Shown piece after piece: positions 7,533 to 15,991 of a DNA stretch of 64,000 nucleotides. The translations under genes were made by a program, and so were the position numbers. The notes below the pieces were generated by a model. The model saw nothing but the letters and a program-made list of their open reading frames with translations, had not been told where the DNA came from and made no database searches. Source of the DNA: Agromyces italicus DSM 16388 (GTDB lineage Bacteria; Actinomycetota; Actinomycetes; Actinomycetales; Microbacteriaceae); assembly GCF_000421545.1 (NCBI RefSeq), contig NZ_ATXF01000005.1, positions 558,001-622,000 of the forward strand, in the 5' to 3' direction. Numbering within the stretch: the stretch's first letter is position 1; every line of letters starts with the position of its first letter.

Positions 7533-8851
7533 TGAGCGACACCATCACCGCCCCGAGCACCCTCTTCCGCTTCGCGACCGCCGGCTCGGTCGACGACGGC
7601 AAGTCGACCCTCGTCGGGCGCCTGCTGCACGACTCGAAGGCGATCCTCGCCGACCAGCTCGAGGCGGTCGCGCGCACCTCGGCCGAGCGCGGCTTCGGCG
7701 CCGGCACCGGCTTCGACTTCGCGCTGCTCACCGACGGACTGCGCGCCGAGCGCGAACAGGGCATCACGATCGACGTCGCGTACCGCTACTTCTCGACGGG
7801 CGCGCGCAGCTTCATCCTCGCCGACTGCCCCGGGCACGTGCAGTACACCCGCAACATGGTCACGGGCGCGACGACCGCCGACGCCGTCGTCGTGCTCATC
7901 GACGCTCGCAAGGGCGTGCTCGAGCAGACCCGCAGGCACCTCTCGGTCGTCGCACTGCTGCGCGTGCCGCACGTCATCGTCGCGGTCAACAAGATCGACC
8001 TGCTGGGCTACGACCGCGGCGCGTTCGAGCAGGTCGCAGCCGAGGTGCGCCGCGTCACCGGCGAACTCGGGCTCGACGGCGTGCACGTGCTGCCCGTCTC
8101 GGCGCTCGAGGGCGACAACATCGTCGAACGTTCGGCGAACACCGCCTGGTACGACGGGCCGGCCTTGCTCGAACTGCTCGAGTCGCTGCCCTCGCACGAC
8201 GAGCTCGACACCGAGTACGACCCGTTCCGGCTCTCCGTGCAGCTCGTGCTGCGCCCGCAGGGCGGCTTCGCGCCCGACGTCGCCGACGACCCCCAGCGGG
8301 CCGAGACCTTCCGCGACTACCGGGCTTTCGCCGGCCGCATCGGTTCGGGGCGGGTACGTGTCGGCGACCGCGTCACGGTGTTCCCCTCGGGCATCGAGAC
8401 CGCCGTCACGGGCATCGACCAGGCCGGGGCATCCCTCGACGAGGCCGTCGCACCGCAATCGGTCGCGCTGCGCCTCGCCGACGAGATCGACGCCGCCCGC
8501 GGCGCGGTCATCGCCGCGGCGGGCACCCTGCCCGAGGCCAGGCGGGAGTTCGAGGCCGAGCTGTTCCAGCTCGACCCGCGGCCCCTCGCCCCCGGCACCC
8601 GCGTGCTCGTGAAGCACGGCACCACGACCGTGCAGGGGCTCGTGGCCTCCATCGACGCCAAGCGCGACCTCGACACGCTCGAGCACGTGCCTGCGACCTC
8701 GCTCGAGGTGAACGACATCGGCCGGGCGACGATCCGCGTCGCCGCCGACCTGCCCCTCGAGCCCTACGGCGAGAACCGGCACGCCGGATCGTTCCTCGTC
8801 ATCCATCCGTCCGACGGCCGCACCCTGGCCGCCGGCATCACCGAACAGTAG
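7532..8851 (+). CDS. cysN: sulfate adenylyltransferase subunit 1 (GTPase)
   Basis: The 439-residue EF-Tu-like GTPase drives APS synthesis by CysD through GTP hydrolysis. G1 is GSVDDGKST, switch II is DCPGH, and the guanine-specificity motif is NKID, followed by beta-barrel domains. The length matches CysN alone. There is no fused C-terminal APS kinase, as found in CysNC proteins, which agrees with the APS-type CysH upstream. ATG 7532 overlaps the cysD stop by one base. About 30 bp separate it from the transporter genes, with a fresh ribosome-binding site there. Confidence 0.95.
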   Translation: MSDTITAPSTLFRFATAGSVDDGKSTLVGRLLHDSKAILADQLEAVARTSAERGFGAGTGFDFALLTDGLRAEREQGITIDVAYRYFSTGARSFILADCPGHVQYTRNMVTGATTADAVVVLIDARKGVLEQTRRHLSVVALLRVPHVIVAVNKIDLLGYDRGAFEQVAAEVRRVTGELGLDGVHVLPVSALEGDNIVERSANTAWYDGPALLELLESLPSHDELDTEYDPFRLSVQLVLRPQGGFAPDVADDPQRAETFRDYRAFAGRIGSGRVRVGDRVTVFPSGIETAVTGIDQAGASLDEAVAPQSVALRLADEIDAARGAVIAAAGTLPEARREFEAELFQLDPRPLAPGTRVLVKHGTTTVQGLVASIDAKRDLDTLEHVPATSLEVNDIGRATIRVAADLPLEPYGENRHAGSFLVIHPSDGRTLAAGITEQ

Positions 8852-8881
8852 GCACCAACGATCCGTAAGGAGGCGATAACC

Positions 8882-9973
8882 GTGAACAGCACCATCCGCA
8901 CCACCCGCAAGACCCTGACGATCACCGCTCTTGGAGTGGCGGCGATGATGCTGGCCGGTTGCTCCGCCGCCGCGGGCGCTGCACCGAACGACGGCGCCGC
9001 GACGTCGACCTCGCCCGCCGCCGAACTGCGTCTCGGCTACTTCGCGAACGTCACCCATGCTCCGGCGATCGTCGGCCTCGAAGAGGGGCTCCTCGAAGAC
9101 GCCCTCGGCGACACCAAGCTCACCACCTCGGTGTTCAACGCCGGCCCCGCCGCGATCGAGGCGCTCTCGGCCGGCGCGATCGACGCGACCTACATCGGTC
9201 CGAACCCGTCGATCAACACCTTCATCCAGTCGGGCGGGCAGTCGGCGCACATCGTCGCGGGCGCAGCCACCGGGGGTGCCGCGCTGGTCGTGCGCGACGG
9301 CATCGACTCGGCCGAAGACCTCGAGGGCACCACGCTCGCGACCCCGCAGCTCGGCAACACCCAAGACGTCGCGCTGCGCGCCTGGCTCGCCGACGAGGGC
9401 TTCGAGACCGACACGCAGGGCGGCGGCGACGTGCACATCACGCCGACCGAGAACGCGCAGGCGCTGACCCTGTTCCAGCAGGGCGAGCTCGACGGCGCCT
9501 GGCTGCCCGAGCCCTGGGTGTCGCGGCTCATCATCGACGCGGGCGCGGAGGTGCTCGTCGACGAGGCCGAGCTGTGGGACGACGGGGCCTTCCCGACGAC
9601 GGTGCTGCTCGTGCGCGCCGAGTTCCTCGCCAAGCACCCCGAGACGGTGCGGGCGCTGCTCGAGGGGCACGAGGCATCCGTCGCGTGGCTCGCCGACAAC
9701 CCCGACCAGGCTGCCGGCGTGATCAACGCGGGCATCGAGGCCGAGACGGGCAAACCGCTCGCCGACGCCGTCATCGACCGCGCGCTCGAGCACGTCGTCT
9801 TCTCGGTCGACCCGCACGCCGTGACGTTCGCCGAGCTCGTCGCGAACGGCCTCGAGGCGGGCACCCAGAAGGACGGCTCGATCGACGGGCTGTTCGACCT
9901 CCGCATCCTGAACGAGCTGCGCGAGGAGGCCGGCGAGGAGCCCGTCTCCGCGGGCGGCCTCGGCGAGGAGTAG
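8882..9973 (+). CDS. ssuA: sulfonate/sulfate-ester-type ABC transporter substrate-binding lipoprotein
   Basis: The 363-residue lipoprotein has a lipobox LAGC with the acylated cysteine at 27. It belongs to the NitT/TauT (SsuA/TauA) periplasmic-binding fold: LRLGYFANVTHAPAI at the start of the mature domain, GPAAIEALSAGAIDATYIGPNP, and a later ATPQLGNTQD block. It starts at GTG 8882 behind TAAGGAGG. Family members bind alkanesulfonates, taurine, nitrate or similar anions. No FMN-dependent sulfonate monooxygenase is present in the operon, so the ligand could be an oxyanion such as sulfate rather than a sulfonate. The position between cysN and cobA shows that it feeds sulfur assimilation. The gene symbol is a family-level guess. 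Confidence 0.82.
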   Translation: MNSTIRTTRKTLTITALGVAAMMLAGCSAAAGAAPNDGAATSTSPAAELRLGYFANVTHAPAIVGLEEGLLEDALGDTKLTTSVFNAGPAAIEALSAGAIDATYIGPNPSINTFIQSGGQSAHIVAGAATGGAALVVRDGIDSAEDLEGTTLATPQLGNTQDVALRAWLADEGFETDTQGGGDVHITPTENAQALTLFQQGELDGAWLPEPWVSRLIIDAGAEVLVDEAELWDDGAFPTTVLLVRAEFLAKHPETVRALLEGHEASVAWLADNPDQAAGVINAGIEAETGKPLADAVIDRALEHVVFSVDPHAVTFAELVANGLEAGTQKDGSIDGLFDLRILNELREEAGEEPVSAGGLGEE

Positions 9974-9977
9974 TCGC

Positions 9978-10721
9978 ATGAGCGGGCAGACGGCCATCCG
10001 CATCGAGCACCTCGGCAAGCGCTTCGGCGCAGGCCCGGTCGTGCTCGACGACGTGAACCTCGACGTCGCGGCGGGTGAGTTCGTGTGCCTCCTCGGCGCC
10101 TCGGGCTGCGGCAAGTCGACGCTGCTGAACCTCATCGCGGGGCTCGACCAGCCGACGACCGGCAGCATCACGACGCCGTCCGAGGGCGCCGCGGTCATGT
10201 TCCAGGAGTCGGCGCTCATGCCCTGGCTCACCGCCGCGCAGAACGTCGAGCTCGCGCTGCGGCTCCGGCGGGTGGCGCGCGGAGAGCGCAGGGCGCAGGC
10301 GCTCGAACTGCTCGCCACCGTCAACCTCGCGGATGCCTCGGCGAAGCGCCCCCACGAACTCTCGGGCGGCATGCGCCAACGGGTCGCCCTCGCCCGGGCG
10401 CTCGCGCAGGACCGCCCCGTGCTGCTGATGGACGAGCCGTTCGCGGCGCTCGACGCGATCACCCGCGACCTGCTGCACGAGGAGCTCGAGCGGGTGTGGC
10501 GCCTGACCGGCCGCACCATCGTCTTCGTCACGCACAACGTGCGCGAGGCGGCACGGCTCGGGCAGCGCATCGTGCTGCTGTCGAGCCGGCCCGGCCGGGT
10601 CGCCGGCGAGTGGCGCATCGACGCCGCCGAAGGGCGGCGCATCGAGTCGCCCGAGGTGGCGGCGCTCTCGCTCGAGATCACCGCCGAGCTGCGGAAGGAG
10701 ATCCGCCGAAATGCCGCATGA
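9978..10721 (+). CDS. ssuB: NitT/TauT/SsuB-type ABC transporter ATPase
   Basis: This 247-residue cytoplasmic ATPase has Walker A GASGCGKST (about 41-49), Q-loop FQESALMPW, signature LSGGMRQR, Walker B VLLMDEPFAALD, and the H-loop FVTHNVREA. The motif set and length are those of the SsuB/TauB group. ATG 9978 lies 4 bp after the binding-protein stop, and its end overlaps the permease start by 11 bp. It energises uptake of the sulfur compound captured by the lipoprotein. Confidence 0.92.
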   Translation: MSGQTAIRIEHLGKRFGAGPVVLDDVNLDVAAGEFVCLLGASGCGKSTLLNLIAGLDQPTTGSITTPSEGAAVMFQESALMPWLTAAQNVELALRLRRVARGERRAQALELLATVNLADASAKRPHELSGGMRQRVALARALAQDRPVLLMDEPFAALDAITRDLLHEELERVWRLTGRTIVFVTHNVREAARLGQRIVLLSSRPGRVAGEWRIDAAEGRRIESPEVAALSLEITAELRKEIRRNAA

Positions 10722-11646
10722 CACCTCCCTGCTCGACCCGCCCGGCGCGCGTGGCACGGCGCCCGCCGCGGCGCCGTCCGCGCACGACGACCTCCGCGCG
10801 CTCGAGGCGGGCCTCGACCGCCTCCAGACCGACGCCGACGAGCGCCCAGGCCCCTGGAAGGTCTTCACGCGCAGCGTGCTGCCGCCCATCCTCTTCGTCA
10901 TCGCCCTGATCGTCGCCTGGCAGCTCTACATCGTGATCGCGCAGCCCCGACCCGACATCGTGCCCGGCCCGCTCGACGTCGCCGCCGCCCTCGGCCAGGC
11001 GTGGGAGTCGGGTCGACTGCAGACGGCCGTCGCGACGAGCCTCGAGCGCGGCCTGCTCGGGTTCGTCATCGCGGTCGCCGTCGGCACGCCGCTCGGCCTG
11101 CTGCTCGCCGAAGTGAAGCCGCTGCGCCGCGCGGTCGGCCCGATCATCTCGGGCCTGCAGGTGCTGCCCTCGGTCGCGTGGGTGCCCGCCGCCATCCTCT
11201 GGTTCGGGCTCAGCGACGCGACCGTCTACTTCGTGGTCCTGATGGGCGCCATCCCGTCGATCGTGAACGGGCTGATCGCGGGCGTCGAGCAGGTGCCGCC
11301 GCAGCTGCGGCGGGTGGGCACGGTGCTCGGCGCCGGCCCGTGGCGCCTCGCGACGCTCGTCGTGCTGCCCGCTGCGCTGCCCGGCTACGTGGCCGGTCTC
11401 AAGCAGGGCTGGGCGTTCTCGTGGCGCTCGCTGATGGCGGCCGAGATCATCACCACGGGTGGAATGATCGGCTTCGGCCTCGGCTCCATGCTCAATCAGA
11501 GCCGCGAGCTCGCCGACATCTCCGCGGTGCTCGCGACGATCCTCGTGATCCTCGCCATCGGCATCCTCATCGAACTCGTCTTCTTCGCCCCGCTCGAGCG
11601 CCGGATGCTGCGCCGCCGCGGCCTCCTCCAAGGAGCCTCGCGATGA
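10711..11646 (+). CDS. ssuC: NitT/TauT/SsuC-type ABC transporter permease
   Basis: The 311-residue protein has a long polar N-terminus (about 1-50) followed by six predicted membrane segments, beginning at VLPPILFVIALIVAWQLY. The cytoplasmic EAA-like loop (GVEQVPPQLRRVGTVLGAG) contacts the ATPase. The fold is that of the BPD-permease family that partners SsuB/TauB ATPases. It overlaps the ATPase gene by 11 bp and the methyltransferase gene by 4 bp. The N-terminal tail is longer than in many SsuC proteins. Confidence 0.9.
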   Translation: MPHDTSLLDPPGARGTAPAAAPSAHDDLRALEAGLDRLQTDADERPGPWKVFTRSVLPPILFVIALIVAWQLYIVIAQPRPDIVPGPLDVAAALGQAWESGRLQTAVATSLERGLLGFVIAVAVGTPLGLLLAEVKPLRRAVGPIISGLQVLPSVAWVPAAILWFGLSDATVYFVVLMGAIPSIVNGLIAGVEQVPPQLRRVGTVLGAGPWRLATLVVLPAALPGYVAGLKQGWAFSWRSLMAAEIITTGGMIGFGLGSMLNQSRELADISAVLATILVILAIGILIELVFFAPLERRMLRRRGLLQGASR

Positions 11647-12413
11647 CCGCCGGAACCGTCACCCTCGTCGGGGCCGGACCGGGCGACGCCGGGCTTCTCA
11701 CCATCCGCGGCCTCCGCGCGCTCGAGGCCGCCGACGTGATCGTCGCCGACCGGCTCGGCGCCAGGGGCGTGCTCGACGGACTCGCGGCCGAGGGCGTCGA
11801 GCTGCGCGCCGAGGTCGTCGACGTCGGCAAGCAGCCCGGCCACCACGCCGTGCCGCAGGACGCGATCAACGCGCTGCTCGTGTCGCTCGCCCGCGACGGC
11901 AAGCGGGTCGTGCGGCTGAAGGGCGGCGACCCGTTCATCTTCGGCCGTGGGGGTGAGGAGCTCGCCTTCTGCCGCGACGCCGGCATCGCCGTCGAGGTGG
12001 TTCCCGGCATCACGAGTGCGATCTCGGTGCCCGCAATCGCGGGCATCCCCCTGACCCATCGCGGGCTCGCGACCACGTTCACGGTCGTCACCGGCCACGA
12101 GCAGATCCGCTCGCTCGGCGGCGGACGCGACCACACCGTCGTGCTCCTCATGGGCATCGGCACGCTCGCGAACTCGGCGATCACGCTCGCCCGCGGCGAG
12201 CGCGGGGGCGAATGCCCAGTCGCGATCGTCGAAGATGGATACGGCGAGAACCAGCGCGTCACGGTCGGCACCCTCGACTCGGTCGCGCTGCAGGCCGCGC
12301 GCCGGGGCATCCGGTCGCCAGCCGTCGTCGTGGTCGGCGACGTGGTGACCCTGAGCCCCTACGCGCCCGAAGCGCTCTCCTCCAGCACAACCCGAAAGGC
12401 ATCGCAGCAATGA
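11643..12413 (+). CDS. cobA: uroporphyrinogen-III C-methyltransferase (siroheme branch)
   Basis: The 256-residue SAM-dependent enzyme makes precorrin-2, the precursor of siroheme. Family blocks are [15 protein letters not shown] at the N-terminus (SAM loop), [17 protein letters not shown], and the [22 protein letters not shown] core. It is the stand-alone methyltransferase, with no CysG-type dehydrogenase/ferrochelatase domain, and no separate chelatase gene occurs in this window. That step must be encoded elsewhere. ATG 11643 overlaps the permease stop. Its presence in the operon provides the cofactor needed by the sulfite reductase. Confidence 0.93.
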   Translation: MTAGTVTLVGAGPGDAGLLTIRGLRALEAADVIVADRLGARGVLDGLAAEGVELRAEVVDVGKQPGHHAVPQDAINALLVSLARDGKRVVRLKGGDPFIFGRGGEELAFCRDAGIAVEVVPGITSAISVPAIAGIPLTHRGLATTFTVVTGHEQIRSLGGGRDHTVVLLMGIGTLANSAITLARGERGGECPVAIVEDGYGENQRVTVGTLDSVALQAARRGIRSPAVVVVGDVVTLSPYAPEALSSSTTRKASQQ

Positions 12414-13843
12414 CCCGTTCCCTCCGCGTCGCGATCGTGGGCGCCGGCCCCGCCGGCATCTACGCCGGCAACATCCTCCGCCGCCAGGTCGCCGAGCAGG
12501 GCGGCGAGGTCGCGATCGACCTCTTCGAGTCGCTGCCCGCGCCCTACGGCCTCATCCGCTACGGCGTCGCTCCCGACCACCCCCGCATCAAGGGCATCGT
12601 CAACTCGCTGCACGAGATGCTCGACGCGGGCGACATCCGCCTCATCGGCAACGTCGAGGTCGGCCGCGACGTCGAGGTCGGCGAGCTGGCCGAGCGCTAC
12701 GACGCGGTGATCTTCGCGACCGGAGCGCTGCGCGACGCCCCCCTGAACATCCCGGGCGTCGAACTGCCCGGCTCGTACGGCGCCGCCGACTTCGTCGCCT
12801 GGTACGACGGCCACCCCGACGTGCCGCGCACCTGGCCGCTCGAGGCGCAGTCGATCGCCGTGATCGGCAACGGCAACGTCGCGCTCGACGTCGCACGGGT
12901 GCTCGCGAAGCACCCGAAGGACCTGCTCTCCACGGATGTCCCGGCGAACGTCGTCGCCGGACTCGAGGCCTCGCCCGTGACCGACGTGCACGTCTTCGGA
13001 CGTCGCGGCCCCGGGCACGTGAAGTTCACGCCGATCGAGCTGCGCGAGCTCGGCGAGGTGCCCGACGTCGACATCGTGGTCTACGACGCCGACTTCGAGC
13101 GCGCCGAGGGCGATGCGCACGCCGAGGCGCTGCACGCCTCGAACAACCAGGTCAAGGTCATGACCCGCACCCTGAACGGCTGGCGCACCTCGCCGGGTTC
13201 GACCGGCACCGGCACGGCCTCGCGCCGGCTGCACCTGCACTTCCTGCACGCCCCCGTCGAGATCACCGGCGACGGCCGCGTCGAGGGCCTCCGCTTCGAG
13301 CTCACCCGCCCCGTCGGCGACGGCTCGGTCGAGGGCACCGGCGAGTTCGTCGACTACCCCGTTCAGGCGGTCTACCGCGCGGTCGGCTACGCGAGCTCGC
13401 CGATCCGCGACGTGCCCTTCGACGAGAAGGCGGCCGTCATCCCCAACGAGGGCGGCCGCGTGCTGGATGCCTCGGGCTCGCCCATTCCGGGCGTCTACGC
13501 GACCGGCTGGATCAAGCGCGGCCCCGTCGGCCTCATCGGCCACACCAAGGGCGACGCGCTCGAGACGATCACGAACCTCGTCGCCGACGCGAACGAGGGC
13601 GTGCTCGCCGCACCGGTGGTCGACGCCGCCGACGGCGAAGAGATCTTCGAGCTGCTCGCCTCCCGTGGGGTCGAGTACACGACCTGGCAGGGATGGCTCG
13701 GGCTCGACGCGCACGAGCGCGGGCTCGGCGAGGGCTTCGAGGCGCCGGCGCAGTACGCCGGGGTCGTGCGCGAGCGCGTCAAGGTCGTGCCCCGCGACGA
13801 GCAGGTGTCGATCTCGCGCGACGGCGCGCTCGCACTGTCGTGA
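12410..13843 (+). CDS. fprA: ferredoxin-NADP reductase, adrenodoxin-reductase type
   Basis: The 477-residue FAD enzyme passes electrons from NADPH to ferredoxin. It has the FAD-binding [11 protein letters not shown] near the N-terminus, [15 protein letters not shown], the NADP-site motif [13 protein letters not shown], and the C-terminal [17 protein letters not shown] block, all as in mycobacterial FprA. ATG 12410 overlaps the cobA stop (ATGA). Its own end overlaps the ferredoxin GTG. FprA and the following ferredoxin form the electron supply line for the ferredoxin-dependent sulfite reductase at the head of this operon. Confidence 0.94.
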   Translation: MTRSLRVAIVGAGPAGIYAGNILRRQVAEQGGEVAIDLFESLPAPYGLIRYGVAPDHPRIKGIVNSLHEMLDAGDIRLIGNVEVGRDVEVGELAERYDAVIFATGALRDAPLNIPGVELPGSYGAADFVAWYDGHPDVPRTWPLEAQSIAVIGNGNVALDVARVLAKHPKDLLSTDVPANVVAGLEASPVTDVHVFGRRGPGHVKFTPIELRELGEVPDVDIVVYDADFERAEGDAHAEALHASNNQVKVMTRTLNGWRTSPGSTGTGTASRRLHLHFLHAPVEITGDGRVEGLRFELTRPVGDGSVEGTGEFVDYPVQAVYRAVGYASSPIRDVPFDEKAAVIPNEGGRVLDASGSPIPGVYATGWIKRGPVGLIGHTKGDALETITNLVADANEGVLAAPVVDAADGEEIFELLASRGVEYTTWQGWLGLDAHERGLGEGFEAPAQYAGVVRERVKVVPRDEQVSISRDGALALS

Positions 13844-14181
13844 CGTACGTCATCGCGCTCCCCTGCGTCGATGTGAAGGACCGCGCCTGCATCGACGAGT
13901 GCCCGGTCGACTGCATCTACGAGGGTGAGCGGTCGCTCTACATCCACCCCGACGAGTGCGTCGACTGCGGTGCGTGCGAACCCGTCTGCCCGGTCGAGGC
14001 GATCTACTACGAAGACGACCTGCCCGACGAGTGGGCCGACTACTACAAGGCCAACGTCGAGTTCTTCGAGATCTCGACGGCCACGGTCGACGCGGTCGGC
14101 TCGCCCGGCGGCGCCGCGAAGGTCGGCGTCATCGCGATGGACCACCCGATCATCGCCGCGCTGCCGCCGCAGGGCGAGTAG
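13840..14181 (+). CDS. fdxA: 7Fe/8Fe ferredoxin
   Basis: The 113-residue ferredoxin carries the N-terminal pattern [17 protein letters not shown] for a [3Fe-4S]-type centre and the C-terminal [12 protein letters not shown] for a [4Fe-4S] centre, as in actinobacterial FdxA/FdxC. GTG 13840 overlaps the fprA stop by 4 bp. The C-terminal tail of about 40 residues beyond the clusters is usual for this group. As the last gene of the operon, it is the predicted electron donor to the sulfite reductase. Confidence 0.93.
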   Translation: MTYVIALPCVDVKDRACIDECPVDCIYEGERSLYIHPDECVDCGACEPVCPVEAIYYEDDLPDEWADYYKANVEFFEISTATVDAVGSPGGAAKVGVIAMDHPIIAALPPQGE

Positions 14182-14210
14182 CTCGCGCGGCCTGCGCGGC
14201 CGCGCAGCGA

Positions 14211-14891
14211 TCAGCGCAGGGCGGCGCCGGGCTCGAGCACGAGCTCGGCGAGACCGGCCGGTGCGCCGATCGCCGCGAGTCGCGCGCGGAACGCGCGCCT
14301 GGCCCGCACGTACGGCTCGTCGGAGTCGCGGATGACGGCGAGCTGATTCATCCACTCGAAGATGCCCTGCACCTCGAACGCGAACTGCTCGGCGCCGTCG
14401 ACATCGACGACCTCGTCGAGTTCGCCGGCCTCGGCCGCATACCGCACCGAGACGGCGAGGTAACCGAGCCAGTCGTCGAGCTGCGCGGTGATGGCGTCTC
14501 GGACGACGCCGGGTTTGGCGTGGAAGTCGGCGGCCGCCGCCGAGAAGAAGCAGCCGCCCGGGAAGACGCGATCCTGCGAGTAGGCGACGACGCGGTCGAG
14601 CAGGGCGACGACCCGGCCGAGCCCGCGGGGCTTCGCGCGGGCCGGCTCGATGACGGTGGTGAAGTAGCGCACGCGGGCGGCCTCGACGGCAGCGAGCTGC
14701 AAGCGCTCCTTGTTGCCGAAGAGCGTCGCGATGCTCGACTTGCTGACGTTCGCGGCGATCGCGATGCGCCCGATCGACAGTTGGTCGAGCCCTTCGATCG
14801 AGGCGAGGTCGACGGCGTGCCCGAGCACGATGCGCCGCGAGGCGTCGCCTCGTACGCGGCGGCCGTCGACCGCGACATCCGTTTCGCTCAC
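14211..14891 (-). CDS. TetR-family transcriptional regulator
   Basis: The 226-residue protein has an N-terminal helix-turn-helix (about 36-60: LSIGRIAIAANVSKSSIATL, then FGNKERLQLA) and a TetR C-terminal ligand domain with FPGGCFF, a motif shared with the TetR_C_33/YxaF-like group. The start is GTG 14891. A longer in-frame start would pass through the operator. It is divergent from an alpha/beta hydrolase gene, and the gap holds palindromic sites. It probably represses both genes and responds to a small lipophilic substrate or product of the hydrolase; the ligand is unknown. Confidence 0.85.
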   Translation of the reverse strand: MSETDVAVDGRRVRGDASRRIVLGHAVDLASIEGLDQLSIGRIAIAANVSKSSIATLFGNKERLQLAAVEAARVRYFTTVIEPARAKPRGLGRVVALLDRVVAYSQDRVFPGGCFFSAAAADFHAKPGVVRDAITAQLDDWLGYLAVSVRYAAEAGELDEVVDVDGAEQFAFEVQGIFEWMNQLAVIRDSDEPYVRARRAFRARLAAIGAPAGLAELVLEPGAALR

Positions 14892-14902
14892 GCTCTCGAT
14901 TT

Positions 14903-14944
14903 TACGCACGATCGTGCGTATAGTGGGCGTACGATCGTTCGTAT
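14903..14944. promoter_or_regulatory. divergent promoter region with two TetR operators
   Basis: TACGCACGATCGTGCGTA (14903-14920) is a perfect 18-bp palindrome. A second site, TACGATCGTTCGTA (14930-14943), shares the ACGATCGT core with one imperfect arm. A rightward -10-like TATAGT (14919-14924) sits between them, and a leftward TAAAAT lies at the left edge. Binding here would block both divergent genes. Confidence 0.75.
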
Positions 14945-14994
14945 TCATTGATTCGTGCCCATCGTCGCCACGACGAGACCCATTCGGAGGACCC

Positions 14995-15915
14995 ATGCAC
15001 CCCGCCGTCATCGCCACCGTCGCCGCGGCGCGCACCGCCGACCGCGTCTCGCCGACGCTCGCCGCCCGGCTCGCGCTCCCGCTCTTCCGCCAGGCCGGGC
15101 CCGCCCTGACCGTGCGCGCGCACGACCGCGCCGTGCACGAGACCGCCCGCCGCTCGACCATCACGGTGCGCGGGCGGCGGGTCGCCGTCTCCGAGTGGGG
15201 CACGGGCGCCGACGTCGTGCTGCTCGCGCACGGCTGGCGCGGGCGTGCCTCGCAGTTCGCCCCCGTCGTGCGCGAGCTGCGTGCCGAGGGGTACCGCCTC
15301 GTCGCGTTCGACGCCCCGGCCAACGGCGACTCGGGCGGGCGGCGCACCGACATCCGCGACTGGCTCGCCGCGATCGAGGTGCTGCAGGCCCAGCACGGCC
15401 GATTCCACACGATCGTCGGGCACTCCTTCGGTGCGCTCGCCGCGCTCACCGCCGTGCACGAGGGCACCGCGACCGGGGGCGTCATCGCGATCGCGGGAGT
15501 GTCGCACGCGCGGTACCTCGTCGACGCCTTCACGACGCAGCTGGGCCTCTCGGCGGGCGCGAACGACGCGCTCGGCCGCGCCTTCGCCCGCACGCTCTTC
15601 CCCGCCGAGCACGAGGCGTCGGTCTGGGAGCGCTTCGACGCGGCCGCCCATCCGCTGCCCGACGGCGTGCCCCTGCTCCTCGTGCACGACGAGGGCGACC
15701 GCGAAGTGCTCGCGGGCGAGTCGCACCGCCTGCACGCCGCCCACGGCGAGCGCAGCCGCCATATCGTCGTGCGCGGCTCGGGTCATGTGCGCGTGCTCGG
15801 CGCCGACCCCACGCTCGACGCGATCACCGCGTTCATGGCCGGCGGGCTCGCCGCGGTCGATGCGATCGATGCGGGCGAGCTCGGCCGGCAGGCGCCCGTC
15901 GACACCTCGGTGTGA
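14995..15915 (+). CDS. alpha/beta hydrolase
   Basis: The 306-residue enzyme of the alpha/beta-hydrolase fold has the oxyanion region VVLLAHGWRGRA, the nucleophile elbow GHSFGA (Ser), an acid in the DEGD segment after the last strands, and a catalytic His in GSGHVRVLG. It has no signal peptide, so it acts in the cytoplasm. ATG 14995 has CGGAGG 4 bp upstream. It is transcribed divergently from the TetR gene and probably controlled by it. The substrate, an ester or amide, cannot be deduced. Confidence 0.85.
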   Translation: MHPAVIATVAAARTADRVSPTLAARLALPLFRQAGPALTVRAHDRAVHETARRSTITVRGRRVAVSEWGTGADVVLLAHGWRGRASQFAPVVRELRAEGYRLVAFDAPANGDSGGRRTDIRDWLAAIEVLQAQHGRFHTIVGHSFGALAALTAVHEGTATGGVIAIAGVSHARYLVDAFTTQLGLSAGANDALGRAFARTLFPAEHEASVWERFDAAAHPLPDGVPLLLVHDEGDREVLAGESHRLHAAHGERSRHIVVRGSGHVRVLGADPTLDAITAFMAGGLAAVDAIDAGELGRQAPVDTSV

Positions 15916-15991
15916 GGCCTCCGGCAGGTTGCCTGCCACGCCAATCGCAGCGCAGCGCCGCGCACCGGACCGCACCGCGGCCCGGCTCGGT

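Noticed and set aside
7250..10681. An 1143-codon open frame antisense to the cysN and transporter genes
   Set aside because: It has no family motif and strongly biased composition, and it lies opposite three well-supported genes.
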